Positions 63,863 through 64,000 of a DNA stretch of 64,000 nt are shown piece by piece. The number at the start of each line of letters is the position of its first letter. The stretch's first letter is position 1. The translations under genes and the position numbers were made by a program. A model generated the notes under the pieces. It ran no database searches and had not been told where the DNA came from. It saw nothing but the letters and a program-made list of their open reading frames with translations. This DNA is from a bacterium (GTDB lineage: Bacteria; JAGOBX01): positions 35,069 to 99,068 of the forward strand of contig JAKPEO010000131.1 in assembly GCA_029551925.1 (NCBI GenBank). The letters are read 5' to 3'.

Positions 63863-64000
63863 ACTAAAAGGGGCAATAATAGAATTTCGTAATCCTGGAA
63901 ATACAATAGTTGTACAACAAAATAACATAAAAAAATTATTTATAAATAAATATAATGCTTATAAACAATATTTCGATGAAGTATACTTTTATACATTTGA
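63855..64000 (+). CDS. Truncated start of an unidentified gene at the right edge
   Basis: An ATG at 63855 opens a frame that overlaps the end of the asparagine-synthase-like gene by eight bases and runs off the window. The 48 visible residues start with MCKLKGAIIEFRNPGNTIVV and end with YKQYFDEVYFYTF. In such operons the next gene is often a glycosyltransferase; the fragment shows no diagnostic motif, so the function is not assigned. AAGG upstream (63842-63845, in TTTAAGGTTG) is a possible ribosome site. Confidence 0.5.
   Translation, partial: MCKLKGAIIEFRNPGNTIVVQQNNIKKLFINKYNAYKQYFDEVYFYTF

Noticed and set aside
1..64000. tRNA or rRNA genes in gaps
   Set aside because: Gaps longer than 100 bases were scanned by eye; none shows the GTTC-type loop with a matching acceptor stem, and all are strongly AT-rich. 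A covariance-model search would be decisive.

Overview
The window is low-G+C DNA (about 30% by eye) from a bacterium using the standard code, with TGA used as a stop. Gene content points to a Gram-negative (diderm) cell with meso-diaminopimelate peptidoglycan. There is a MurE with the DNPR motif, a MacA/MacB-type exporter, an RseP-type site-2 protease, a likely lipoprotein and a PorV/PorQ-like barrel. Two surface proteins carry type IX (T9SS)-like or FlgD-like C-terminal domains. That combination is typical of the FCB group and several uncultured phyla (for example Elusimicrobiota, Omnitrophota, Firestonebacteria or WOR-3-like lineages). The sequence alone does not let me choose among them. 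I see no insertion sequence, phage, CRISPR array, tRNA or rRNA.

Layout. 1-13.8 kb is a compact dcw cell-wall and division cluster in one direction: rsmH (3' end), ftsL-like, murE, murF, mraY, murD, ftsW, murC, murB, ddl, ftsQ, ftsA, ftsZ. Several joints are 4-base ATGA overlaps, ftsZ has its own promoter-like -10, and a strong terminator closes the run. Two classical members, ftsI and murG, are absent from their usual slots. 13.9-20.6 kb holds an aminotransferase, an unusual KaiC-like plus PEP/pyruvate-binding-domain protein, a second Ddl-like ATP-grasp enzyme and an oversized aspartate kinase. 20.6-23.8 kb has an FAD amine-oxidase-like enzyme, then two convergent minus-strand genes (SUMF1-like and a multi-spanning membrane protein).

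24.0-31.8 kb carries ilvB and ilvN, a nitrilase-family amidase, a cardiolipin-synthase-like enzyme and a MacA/MacB-like exporter (adaptor, ATPase, permease). 32.0-37.1 kb has a PseG/SpsG-like gene paired with an HpcH/HpaI-aldolase-like gene, then lysS and a long RseP-type protease. 37.3-50.8 kb contains a 624-residue secreted protein, a minus-strand block (ilvC, rpsT, a small membrane protein) and a roughly 2,814-residue secreted repeat protein followed directly by a PorV/PorQ-like outer-membrane protein.

50.8-54.4 kb continues with a hybrid histidine kinase and a response regulator in tandem with the PorV-like gene. 54.4-59.2 kb is a minus-strand pair: a DUF58 protein and a very large TPR protein. 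From 59.5 kb a surface-polysaccharide operon begins (flippase, methyltransferase, asparagine-synthase-like enzyme, one cut-off gene) and runs off the end.

How it fits together: the first 14 kb builds the peptidoglycan precursor and the division ring. The amino-acid genes supply branched-chain amino acids and the aspartate family that leads to DAP. The rest is largely envelope biology: export, surface proteins, regulated proteolysis and polysaccharide assembly. The most interesting regions are the giant surface protein/PorV/two-component run, the post-ftsZ cluster and the DUF58-TPR pair. All family calls come from reading the translations by eye, without a database search.
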